NCBI RefSeq assembly: GCF_017068395.1
Contig: NZ_CP070619.1
Coordinates: 5,704,001 to 5,768,000 of the forward strand
Direction: 5' to 3'
Origin: Rhodococcus pseudokoreensis
GTDB taxonomy: Bacteria; Actinomycetota; Actinomycetes; Mycobacteriales; Mycobacteriaceae
Length of the DNA: 64,000 bases
Shown here one piece after another: positions 26,266 through 33,919 of this stretch. Positions within the stretch are counted from its first letter, which is position 1. Each line of letters starts with the position of its first letter. The notes below the pieces were generated by a model that did no database searches, had not been told where the DNA came from, and saw nothing but the letters and a program-made list of their open reading frames with translations. A program made the position numbers and the translations under genes.

Positions 26266-26283
26266 GACGAGGACGAGGACGAG
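26266..26283 (+). repeat. three tandem GACGAG hexamers at the ribosome site of the aldehyde dehydrogenase
   Basis: GACGAG is repeated three times in a row, ending 4 bases before the ATG at 26288. The copies include the only purine-rich sequence that could serve as a ribosome site, so a change in copy number would alter spacing to the start. Confidence 0.5.
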
Positions 26284-26287
26284 CACG

Positions 26288-27733
26288 ATGCGCGATTATC
26301 TGACCTTCTACATCGACGGTGAATGGGTGAAGCCCGCAGGAAACAAGTACTGGGACGTAGTCGATCCCGCGACTGAGCGGCCCTCAGGGCGTATTGCGCT
26401 CGGAGACGAACGGGACGTCGACCGTGCCGCCCTGGCGGCACGGCGGGCCTTCGAGACGTACTCCAAGACATCCCGAGACGAGCGGCTGGTGCTACTACGC
26501 CGGATCCTCGCAGAATTCGAGAGGCGATCCGACGACATCGCGGCGGCAGTGAGTGAAGAGATGGGGTCTCCAGACTGGGTTTCCAAGGAAGCTCAGATCA
26601 TGCTGCCGCACCAGCACTTGAAGATCGCCATCGACAACCTCGCGACCTATGAGTTCGAATTGGATCGAGGACTGACACTGGTCCGCATGGAACCGATCGG
26701 GGTCTGCGGTCTGATCACGCCGTGGAACTGGCCGGCGTCGACGGTCATGACGAAAGTGATCCCCGCCTTGGCAGTCGGATGCACCGTGGTCATTAAACCG
26801 TCGGAGTACTCGCCATACTCTGCCCGCATCCTGGCCGAGGTGATGGATGCAGCGGGTGTACCGGCAGGTGTGTTCAACCTTGTCTTCGGCGATGGGCCCA
26901 CCGTCGGTGCTGCCATGTGCCGACACCCCGAGCTCGACCTGATCTCGATCACTGGATCTACCCGCGCCGGCGCCGAAGTTGCTCGGAATTCGGCTGATTC
27001 GGTTAAGCGCATTCATCAGGAGCTGGGCGGGAAGAGTCCGAACATCATCCTCGAGAGCGCCGACGTCGAGGGCGCTGTCGGCCGTGGCGTCAAGGGCTTG
27101 ATGTTTAACACGGGCCAGAGTTGTTCGGCACCGTCTCGAATGATAGCCCCTCTCTCGCAGAGGGATCGAGTGCTCGCTGCAGCGCGCAAATCGGTGGAGG
27201 AAGTCACCGTCGGGGCGCCGAGGGAGAATGCCTACACGGGTCCGGTCGTCAACGAAAACCAGTGGAAGCGTATTCAGGAGCTCATCGGCGCTGGGATCGA
27301 GGAGGGTGCGACTCTCGTTGCCGGAGGTGCAGGGAAGCCCGATGGTTGCGAAACGGGGTATTTCATCAAACCCACGGTGTTCGCGGACGCGACGCCCACG
27401 ATGAGAATTGTCCGAGAGGAGATCTTCGGACCGGTGCTGGTCATTCAGTTCTACGAGGACACCGATGATGCAATCGACCTTGCGAACGACACCGAGTACG
27501 GCCTTGCCGCTTACGTTCAGGGCGGGGACATCGACGAAGTTCGTTCTGTCGCCTCCCGAATCCGCGCGGGTCAGGTCTTCCTCAACGGAAGCGGTCTCGA
27601 TCTGATCGATTTCAATGCACCGTTCGGTGGCCACAAGAAGTCCGGAAATGGCCGCGAATGGGGAGACTTCTCGTTCGAAGCATTCCTCGAACCCGTGGCG
27701 CTCGTCGGGTACACACCCCCTTCGGCCCCTTAG
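26288..27733 (+). CDS. NAD(P)-dependent aldehyde dehydrogenase
   Basis: 481 residues from the ATG at 26288, selected because the protein then starts DYLTFYIDGEWVKP as the family does; an upstream in-frame start at 26183 adds 35 non-conserved residues. Catalytic Glu245 (QELGGKSPN) and Cys279 (FNTGQSCSAP) are present, together with TPWNWPASTVMTKVIPALA and the GSTRAGAEVA cofactor loop. It should oxidise an aldehyde to an acid. It diverges from the AraC regulator and lies next to a GntR/HtaA pair; no dedicated dehydrogenase partner is adjacent on the same strand. Substrate unknown. Confidence 0.9.
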   Translation: MRDYLTFYIDGEWVKPAGNKYWDVVDPATERPSGRIALGDERDVDRAALAARRAFETYSKTSRDERLVLLRRILAEFERRSDDIAAAVSEEMGSPDWVSKEAQIMLPHQHLKIAIDNLATYEFELDRGLTLVRMEPIGVCGLITPWNWPASTVMTKVIPALAVGCTVVIKPSEYSPYSARILAEVMDAAGVPAGVFNLVFGDGPTVGAAMCRHPELDLISITGSTRAGAEVARNSADSVKRIHQELGGKSPNIILESADVEGAVGRGVKGLMFNTGQSCSAPSRMIAPLSQRDRVLAAARKSVEEVTVGAPRENAYTGPVVNENQWKRIQELIGAGIEEGATLVAGGAGKPDGCETGYFIKPTVFADATPTMRIVREEIFGPVLVIQFYEDTDDAIDLANDTEYGLAAYVQGGDIDEVRSVASRIRAGQVFLNGSGLDLIDFNAPFGGHKKSGNGREWGDFSFEAFLEPVALVGYTPPSAP

Positions 27734-27768
27734 GTTCATTGGACGCCCCGGTGGGTCGGATTGGCGGA

Positions 27769-28440
27769 CTAGTGCAACTCCTGACCCACCGGGAGGTGCG
27801 TCTCCCACGGCGTCGATGCCATCTCGTGAAGCGATGCATGGACCTGTTGTGTGTCCTGGTCACGCAGCGCAGCGACCATCCGTACGTGCATAGCCTTCCA
27901 CTCTTCTAGCGGTATTCCCTCGAGCCACTCGACCGACTGCATGCGGCATAGTCGGAATTGCTGAAGAATGTCGGAGTACGCGCGACTCAGGCGCCGACCG
28001 CCCACTTGGTCGACGAGCGCCTGATGGAGCGCACAATCCAGTTCGAGACGTTTCGACCAAGGGACGTCTTCGTCGACCGCGAGCATGGCGCGCAGTGCAG
28101 CTTCGCTCTCGGCGCTGGGCCGCTCGTTTCGTTCGAGGAGAACCTGCATGGCCTTATCCTCCAGTGCACCCCGGAGAAGGAGGACGTCCTCGTACTGGTC
28201 ACGGTCGAACTCGGGGACCGACCAGCCGTGGTTCTCACGGTAGGTGAGCAGCCCTCGGCCCGCGAGGCGGGTGCACGCAGCCCGGACGGTATGACGGGCG
28301 ACCTGATGCTCGGCTGCGACAACCGACTCCTTGATGCGGCTACCAGGTGTAATCCGACCACCCAAGATTTCGTCGGAGAGGCGTGACTCAAGAGCGTCGA
28401 CCGCCGTGACGGTGCCCAGTGATTTCGTTGGGCGAGACAT
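27769..28440 (-). CDS. GntR-family regulator with FCD domain
   Basis: 223 residues. Winged helix at about 15-75: LSDEILGGRITPGSRIKESV, ARHTVRAACTRLAGRGLLTY, then a wing ENHGWSVPEF. The FCD-type helical domain follows (EDVLLLRGALEDKAM, LELDCALHQALVDQVGG, WKAMHVRMVAALRDQD). It starts 15 bp downstream of the HtaA-domain gene and shares its transcript. The best operator candidate is the GTGTGGAAC palindrome in the divergent promoter at 29095-29113, which would let one protein control both this operon and the long cluster from 29128. That link is inference. Confidence 0.88.
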   Translation of the reverse strand: MSRPTKSLGTVTAVDALESRLSDEILGGRITPGSRIKESVVAAEHQVARHTVRAACTRLAGRGLLTYRENHGWSVPEFDRDQYEDVLLLRGALEDKAMQVLLERNERPSAESEAALRAMLAVDEDVPWSKRLELDCALHQALVDQVGGRRLSRAYSDILQQFRLCRMQSVEWLEGIPLEEWKAMHVRMVAALRDQDTQQVHASLHEMASTPWETHLPVGQELH

Positions 28441-28455
28441 AGTCGTGGTTCGTCC

Positions 28456-29022
28456 TTAAGTGTGGGGGTGGATTCGTCCAGGATAGGTTCCGTGCGGGGG
28501 TGACTCACGGCCGACGCCCACCCGCGGCAGTGCCGCGGTCGGCTCCTCGTCCAAGATGCGGACGGGGGACAGCGGGGTCCCCGCGGGATAGATGTTGCCG
28601 AACACCTGGCACCCGGCCTCGTGAAGCGCGATCGGTATTTCAGCGAGGCAGTCAGCCTGCCGGCGCCACCCCGGCAGGCTTTCGGCAAGCGTCATCCGCA
28701 CCGACGTGTCCGGCCAGGCGTCGAGATCAACGACTGTCATACGGACTCCGGTGGCAGTGAAAGAAATCCACGGATCGAGGATCATGACAAACATCATCCC
28801 GCCGTGACCGGCAAAGCGAAGATCACCACGGAACCTCAGCTCGTCCGGGTCGGCGTCGATCGGAGCCGATTCGGCGTGTTCGAAGGCCCAGGCGGCGCGC
28901 CCACCAACGTCGTCGAGCGCCCGCACACCGTCGGCGCAGTGCACAGCCCCGTCCGGAAGCGACCGCACGTAGTTCACGTACGACTCGCGGACTCCCCATA
29001 ACAGACTCTGTCCGTGCACCAC
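28456..29022 (-). CDS. HtaA-domain protein without a signal peptide
   Basis: 188 residues. The body matches the HtaA domain: LLWGVRESYVNYVRSL at the start, a GRAAWAFEHAES strand, then LRFRGDLRFAGHGGMMFVMI and LDPWISFTATGVRMTVVD. In Corynebacterium HtaA and HtaB are surface haem-binding proteins with a signal peptide and membrane anchor. Here the chain begins MVHGQSLLWGV with no hydrophobic leader or C-terminal anchor, so it should stay in the cytoplasm. Roughly 70 further residues have no recognised domain (FGNIYPAGTPLSP). It forms an operon with the GntR gene and faces an oxidoreductase cluster containing a P450. Its role there is unknown. Confidence 0.72.
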   Translation of the reverse strand: MVHGQSLLWGVRESYVNYVRSLPDGAVHCADGVRALDDVGGRAAWAFEHAESAPIDADPDELRFRGDLRFAGHGGMMFVMILDPWISFTATGVRMTVVDLDAWPDTSVRMTLAESLPGWRRQADCLAEIPIALHEAGCQVFGNIYPAGTPLSPVRILDEEPTAALPRVGVGRESPPHGTYPGRIHPHT

Positions 29023-29038
29023 AACCTCCTACTCATTC

Positions 29039-29116
29039 AACTGTTCCACACTTTTCTTGCCTTTGGCTGTGAGCCGTGTTACAAGTATAGCAATGTGTGG
29101 AACTGTTCCACACTTT
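29039..29116. promoter_or_regulatory. divergent operator: palindrome GTGTGGAAC-T-GTTCCACAC plus repeated half-site
   Basis: At 29095-29113 lies a perfect 19-bp palindrome with 9-bp arms. The 16-mer aactgttccacacttt that forms its right side occurs again, identical, at 29039-29054, exactly 62 bp upstream. The first copy abuts the HtaA start and the second lies 12 bp before the ATG at 29128, so each sits over one of the two divergent transcription units. TTGCCT and TACAAG (29057 and 29080, 17-bp gap) could be plus-strand promoter boxes. The adjacent GntR protein is the natural ligand candidate. Confidence 0.7.
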
Positions 29117-29127
29117 GAGGAGATCGC

Positions 29128-30018
29128 ATGCAGATCAACGAACTGCGGCAGCACTTGGCCGACGGCGCCGTCGCGGCAGGTGTTTACGACGCCCTGTCTG
29201 CCAAGCTCGCCGAGCGCGCAGGGTTCCCCGCCGTTTTCATCAGCGGATACGCGTTGGAAGCATCGTTGCTGGGGGCACCGGATCTGGGACTGCTGACGAT
29301 GACGGAGGTCCTCGATCAGACACGCCGTGTCGTGCACGCATGCGGTGTGCCGGTGATCTGTGACATCGATACGGGATTCGGCGGCGTCAACAACGTCTGG
29401 CGGACCGTGCGGGAGCTGTCACGTGCGGGAGTCTCGGCAGTACAGCTCGAAGACCAGGTGAACCCAAAGCGATGCCCCTACATCGGTGGGCGGGTGGCCG
29501 CCGCTCGAGGTGAGGCTGTTGCCCGGGTCGCGACGGCCGTTGACGCGTCCAGGGACCTCGGAACGATGGTGATCGCGCGGACGGATGCGGACGGGATCTC
29601 GATCGACGAAGTCATCGACCGGTGCAACCTGTACCTCGAGGCCGGTGCCGAAGCCGTGATTCCGCTGCTGATGACTGCGGATGAGCGGCCGATGCGTGAA
29701 CTGAACGTCGACGACCAACTCGCCATCCACCGCCGGGTTGTCCGCTCCATCGAGGGCCCGGCGGTCTGTGTCGAGACGCCCAGCGGGGTCCGAGCGCAGG
29801 ATATGGTCGATCTGGGATACTCGCTTGTCGAGATGCCGCTCGTCGGAATCGAGGCCGCTGCCAATGCGCTCGACGAGGCATATCGGTCAGTACTCGACGA
29901 TTCCCAGGATCCGATCCGTGAACGCCTGGATCCATCCGGCAGTCTGCTGGACATCCTTGGCCTCCCTGAATACATCGACAGGGAAACACGATTCAACTCC
30001 GTGATGGCGCAGTCCTGA
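29128..30018 (+). CDS. isocitrate lyase/PEP mutase superfamily enzyme
   Basis: 296 residues, ATG at 29128 preceded by TGAGGAG. It is a TIM-barrel protein of the isocitrate lyase/phosphonomutase group: GVYDALSAKLAERAGFPAVF, the metal-site segment CDIDTGFGG (Asp79, Asp81), VQLEDQVNPKRCPYIGG, and VIARTDADG. The loop reads KRCPY, where isocitrate and methylisocitrate lyases have KRCGH, so these two activities are less likely; oxaloacetate decarboxylase, 2,3-dimethylmalate lyase-like or related C-C lyase activity is possible. First gene of the plus-strand cluster behind the GntR operator, and probably acts on an acid released by it. Confidence 0.82.
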   Translation: MQINELRQHLADGAVAAGVYDALSAKLAERAGFPAVFISGYALEASLLGAPDLGLLTMTEVLDQTRRVVHACGVPVICDIDTGFGGVNNVWRTVRELSRAGVSAVQLEDQVNPKRCPYIGGRVAAARGEAVARVATAVDASRDLGTMVIARTDADGISIDEVIDRCNLYLEAGAEAVIPLLMTADERPMRELNVDDQLAIHRRVVRSIEGPAVCVETPSGVRAQDMVDLGYSLVEMPLVGIEAAANALDEAYRSVLDDSQDPIRERLDPSGSLLDILGLPEYIDRETRFNSVMAQS

Positions 30019-30060
30019 CACGCCACTCCGGAGACCGAAACCGAGAAACGGAACCACACC

Positions 30061-31188
30061 ATGGCAACTACAGCCACCGCGCTGGTGCAGACGGCGCCCT
30101 ACGAACAACACTTCGAGGAGATTCCGCTCCCGGTAATCGAGCCTGGGGCGGCGCTCATCCGAGTCGAGGCGAACGGTTTGTGCGCCAGCGACATCGACTC
30201 GTTCGAAGGAGTCGATCCGGTCTACGCTCCGGGCGACATGAGCCGATACCCGAGAATCAACGGGCACGAAATTGTCGGCATCATCGAAGAGCTCGGTGAG
30301 ATGACGAGCGCTCGGGCGGGCCTGAAGGTGGGGGATCGGGTGGCTGTCAACCCGTTTCTGTCCTGTGGTTCGTGCCCTGCCTGCCGCCGCGACGACGTGT
30401 CGTTCTGCACCGGGTGGGATTTCCAGCAGAACTGCTACGGGTACATCCCGCTTCGATACGCACCGGGACTGTGGGGAGGGTACTCCACTCACGTCTACGT
30501 GCATCCCCAAGCGATCCTCTATCGCTTTCCGGCGGACGTGAGTCCACTCGACGCAACGCTGTGGAACCCGTTGGCCGGAGGGATCCAGTGGGCAGTTATG
30601 AACGCAGGCACCACTATTGGATCACGGGTCGGAATCCTGGGAACGGGACAGCGGGGGATGGCCTGCGCAGCCGCCGCGAAGGCTGCGGGAGCCGGCGTGG
30701 TCGTGACCACGGGACTGACTCGGGACGCCCACAAGCTCGAACTTGCGCGGCAGCTCGGTGCTGACGTGACCGTTGATGTCGAAACCGAGGATCTGCGTGC
30801 CGCGGTCGACGGTGCCACTGGCGGCGAGGGTCTCGACATCATCATCGACACGACCCCGGGCGCAACCCACGTCCTTGGCGAGGCCATCGAGATGCTCCGT
30901 CCAGGAGGAACACTCGTGACGGTCGGGATCAAGACTCGGACCGTTCCGGATTTTCCGATCGACCGCGTAACCACACGCGGGATTCGGATCGTCGGTTCGC
31001 TTGGCCAGACGCACGAGGCGTACGCGAAGGCCGCCGCACTGATCGCATCGCACTCGATGCCGCTTCACCTCATGCGGACACACGTACTGGGATTCGACCA
31101 TCTCGATCATGCCATCGAACTGTTAAGAGGATCTGTCGCCGGTCAAAGCGCCGTCAACATCGTCGTTACCCCCACTTTCGGCAATTAG
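30061..31188 (+). CDS. zinc-dependent alcohol dehydrogenase (MDR superfamily)
   Basis: 375 residues, 42 bp after the preceding gene. Catalytic zinc ligands Cys41 (NGLCASDID) and His69-Glu70 (INGHE) are present, as are the four structural-zinc cysteines 102, 105, 108 and 116 (SCGSCPACRR onward). The coenzyme fold shows GILGTGQRGMACAAAAKAAG, with a GxGxxG-like turn. It should oxidise an alcohol or a hydroxyacid with NAD(P). Lying between a C-C lyase and a transporter, it is likely one step in the cluster's pathway. The Q-R in the nucleotide loop is unusual; cofactor preference cannot be told. Confidence 0.88.
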   Translation: MATTATALVQTAPYEQHFEEIPLPVIEPGAALIRVEANGLCASDIDSFEGVDPVYAPGDMSRYPRINGHEIVGIIEELGEMTSARAGLKVGDRVAVNPFLSCGSCPACRRDDVSFCTGWDFQQNCYGYIPLRYAPGLWGGYSTHVYVHPQAILYRFPADVSPLDATLWNPLAGGIQWAVMNAGTTIGSRVGILGTGQRGMACAAAAKAAGAGVVVTTGLTRDAHKLELARQLGADVTVDVETEDLRAAVDGATGGEGLDIIIDTTPGATHVLGEAIEMLRPGGTLVTVGIKTRTVPDFPIDRVTTRGIRIVGSLGQTHEAYAKAAALIASHSMPLHLMRTHVLGFDHLDHAIELLRGSVAGQSAVNIVVTPTFGN

Positions 31189-31293
31189 CGACCGCGAGGT
31201 CGATCGAGCCGGTACTGAACTCCTTCGAGATTGCGCCACCACGTTCAGTCGCTCGGTGGACCACCCTCACCAATCACCTCTCCGGGAGATTCC

Positions 31294-32667
31294 ATGATCA
31301 AACCCGCAGGCCCGCAATCTGATCGGGCCATCGTCAACAAAGTTCTGTGGCGCGTCATGCCGCTGATCGGACTACTGTACTTCGTCTCGTTCGTCGATCG
31401 CATAGCTGTCAGCTATGCAGGCCCGCACGGGATGACGGCCGACCTGGAGATGACCGCGACCGCGTTCGGACTCGCCTCCGGAATTTTCTTCGTCGGCTAC
31501 ATCCTTCTGGAGGTTCCTAGCAACATCGCGCTCGAGCGATTCGGCGCCCGCATGTGGCTCGCCCGAATCATCATCACCTGGGGAATCGTTCAAGCATTGA
31601 TGGCCTTCGTTCCGTCTACGGGATGGCTGATCGCTGCCCGATTCCTGCTCGGGGTCGCAGAAGCGGGATTCGCACCGGGCGTCCTGGTCTACCTCATGTA
31701 TTGGATTCCGAAAAGCAGACGGGTGTGGGCATTCTCGCTGTTCCTGCTTGTGCCGTACGTCACCAATGCCATCGGCGGCCCACTGATGACCTGGCTGGCG
31801 GTCGTCTCACAGGACCTCATTCCGGGCATGGCCGGCTGGCGCACGATGATCCTCATCACGGGCATCGCCGCCATCCTGGCCGGTATCGCCGCATGGGTAC
31901 TGCTCGTCGACAATCCGTCGAAGGCCCGGTGGCTCGACGACAGGGAGAAGTCGACCCTGCTCGTCGCGATCGCAGCCGAAGAAGACAACCCGACTGGCGA
32001 CAACTCTGGGGTACTGGCCGCGATCAAGAATGCGCGCGTCCTCCTGCTGTCGCTCGCGTTCTTCTCGCTCCCGTTCGGAGTGTTCAGCCTGACATTCTTC
32101 CTGCCGACGATCGTCGAAGGCTTCGAGAACAAGCTCGGGACAGACCTGTCCACGCCGGCGAAGGCGGTCCTCACTTCGATACCGTGGATTTGTGCCGTCG
32201 TCGGCGCACTCGTACTGGCCTCGCTAGCGGACCGGACGGGCCGTCCAGGAGCTGTCACCCTGCTATCCGGAACGGTCGGTGCGGTCGGTGCCCTGGGAGC
32301 TGCGCTCGTCGACAACCCGTACGCACTCATCGCGACGCTGTCGATCGCCGCATTCGGACTATCGGCCATCGCGCCCACGGTCTTCGCGCTGGTCCCCAGG
32401 GTCGTCGCGGCCGGTGTCGCCGCCGCAGCAGCGACCGCGATGGTCAACAGCATCGGAAGTATCGGCGGATTCGCGGGCCCCTATCTCACCGGTTTCATCA
32501 CCGACGTGACCGGGACCCAGGATGTCACCTACTACGCGATGGCCGCTCTACTGCTGCTCGCCGGGACCATCGCAATACGGATCGACAATGCAACCCGTCG
32601 GACACACACGAATTCGGTCGAGGCGATGTCAGTGGAACGCACGCAAACAGTTAAGGAAAACAGCTGA
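31294..32667 (+). CDS. MFS transporter, ACS family (second copy)
   Basis: 457 residues from the ATG at 31294, which follows GGGAG; a longer frame from 31231 lacks such a site. Twelve membrane segments; the ACS blocks RVMPLIGLLYFVSFVDRIAV, GLASGIFFVGYILLEVPSNI, LLGVAEAGFAPGVLVY and INSIGSIGGFAGPYLTGF-like C-terminus are all present. Block by block it resembles the transporter at 5151-6566, so the two are paralogues. Probably proton symport of an organic anion that feeds the P450 cluster; its stop lies 1 bp before the P450 start. Confidence 0.88.
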   Translation: MIKPAGPQSDRAIVNKVLWRVMPLIGLLYFVSFVDRIAVSYAGPHGMTADLEMTATAFGLASGIFFVGYILLEVPSNIALERFGARMWLARIIITWGIVQALMAFVPSTGWLIAARFLLGVAEAGFAPGVLVYLMYWIPKSRRVWAFSLFLLVPYVTNAIGGPLMTWLAVVSQDLIPGMAGWRTMILITGIAAILAGIAAWVLLVDNPSKARWLDDREKSTLLVAIAAEEDNPTGDNSGVLAAIKNARVLLLSLAFFSLPFGVFSLTFFLPTIVEGFENKLGTDLSTPAKAVLTSIPWICAVVGALVLASLADRTGRPGAVTLLSGTVGAVGALGAALVDNPYALIATLSIAAFGLSAIAPTVFALVPRVVAAGVAAAAATAMVNSIGSIGGFAGPYLTGFITDVTGTQDVTYYAMAALLLLAGTIAIRIDNATRRTHTNSVEAMSVERTQTVKENS

Positions 32668-32668
32668 A

Positions 32669-33919
32669 ATGAACACCCGTATCGATTCCGGGACCGCTGC
32701 ACTGCCGTACGAGATGCAGGCCCGGCAGGACTTGGTCAAGGGCCCGCAACTCGAACGCGAACTTCGTGCGCTCCGGCACTCGGTCGGTCCCGTCCTTCCC
32801 GCCGTAATGCCGTTCGGTGAAGGCCGCGCCTGGGTCGCTGTCGGCCACCAGGAAGCGCGACAGGTCTTCGAGGACCCCCGATTCGGGGTCGCAGCGCATC
32901 GCGGAAACAATTACCCCCGCATGCGTCACAGCGAGGGCCACAAGGAACCTTTCCCGATCTCGTTCATCCATATGGACGGCCCGGAACACGTCGCCAAGCG
33001 GCGAGTGCTCACAAGGCACCTGTCTGTCAAACGGGTCCTGGCCATGAAGCCGCACACCGAGCAGATCGTGCAGGACTACATTCAGGAGTTCGAGTCGCAG
33101 GGGCCGGGTGTGGACATCGTCGCGCACTATTCCGAGCAGATCCCGCTGGCGGTGATCAGTCACCTGATCGGAATTCCGCCGGACGACAAAGACTACTTCC
33201 TCGACGCGGCGCTGGACATGATGAACGGTCGCGTCGCCACCGAAGAGGAGGCCAACAAGAAGATCGCCGAGGTCAGCAGCTACTTCGGCCGACTCGCGAA
33301 GCAGAAGCGCGACGATCCGCAGGATGATCTGCTCAGCGCGATCGTCACGGACGCCGCCGCCGGGAAATGGACCGAAGAAGAGCTGGAGGGAGCGGGATTT
33401 GCACTCCTGACGGCCGGACACGACGCCACCGCATCGATTCTCGGCGGCATCCTCTACTGGCTGGTCCACGATCCCGACCTCTACGCCTATCTTCGCGACA
33501 ACAGGGACAAATTGCCGCGCGCCATCGAGGAGTTTCTGCGCGTCATTCCCGCAGGTACCGGTACCCGCGTGCGCATCGCGTACGAGGACGTCGAGATCGG
33601 GGGCGTCACCGTCAACAAGGGCGACGGCATCCACCCGACGGTTCATCCGGCGAACTTCGACGAACGCGTTTACACCGATCCACTCGACCTGAAGATCGAC
33701 CGAGACGAGACTCCGCACCTGCGGTTCGGGTTCGGCCCGCACGGCTGCCCCGGAAGTCAACTGGCGCGGATGGAACTGCAGGTCGCCATTTCCGCGATCT
33801 TCGACCGTTTCCCGCGGTTGTGGGCGATCGATCCGTCGGACGACTGGCGTGAGGAAGTATTGATGCGCGGCCCCCGGTCGGTTCTGGTCGCATGGGATAC
33901 CGACGAGGCCCGGTCATGA
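32669..33919 (+). CDS. cytochrome P450 (bacterial class I)
   Basis: 416 residues, ATG at 32669 directly after the transporter stop, with TTAAGGAAAAC as ribosome site. The haem loop FGFGPHGCPG places the thiolate at Cys360. The K-helix E-x-x-R is Glu288/Arg291 (EEFLR). The I-helix reads LLTAGHDATAS: the acid Asp252 is kept but the next residue, usually Thr, is Ala253, with Thr at 254. SFIHMDGPEHVAKRR is the C-helix. No membrane anchor is present, so it is soluble and needs the ferredoxin and reductase encoded next. It should hydroxylate the imported substrate. Substrate is unknown; similarity to terpene- or fatty-acid-type P450s cannot be judged by eye. Confidence 0.93.
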   Translation: MNTRIDSGTAALPYEMQARQDLVKGPQLERELRALRHSVGPVLPAVMPFGEGRAWVAVGHQEARQVFEDPRFGVAAHRGNNYPRMRHSEGHKEPFPISFIHMDGPEHVAKRRVLTRHLSVKRVLAMKPHTEQIVQDYIQEFESQGPGVDIVAHYSEQIPLAVISHLIGIPPDDKDYFLDAALDMMNGRVATEEEANKKIAEVSSYFGRLAKQKRDDPQDDLLSAIVTDAAAGKWTEEELEGAGFALLTAGHDATASILGGILYWLVHDPDLYAYLRDNRDKLPRAIEEFLRVIPAGTGTRVRIAYEDVEIGGVTVNKGDGIHPTVHPANFDERVYTDPLDLKIDRDETPHLRFGFGPHGCPGSQLARMELQVAISAIFDRFPRLWAIDPSDDWREEVLMRGPRSVLVAWDTDEARS

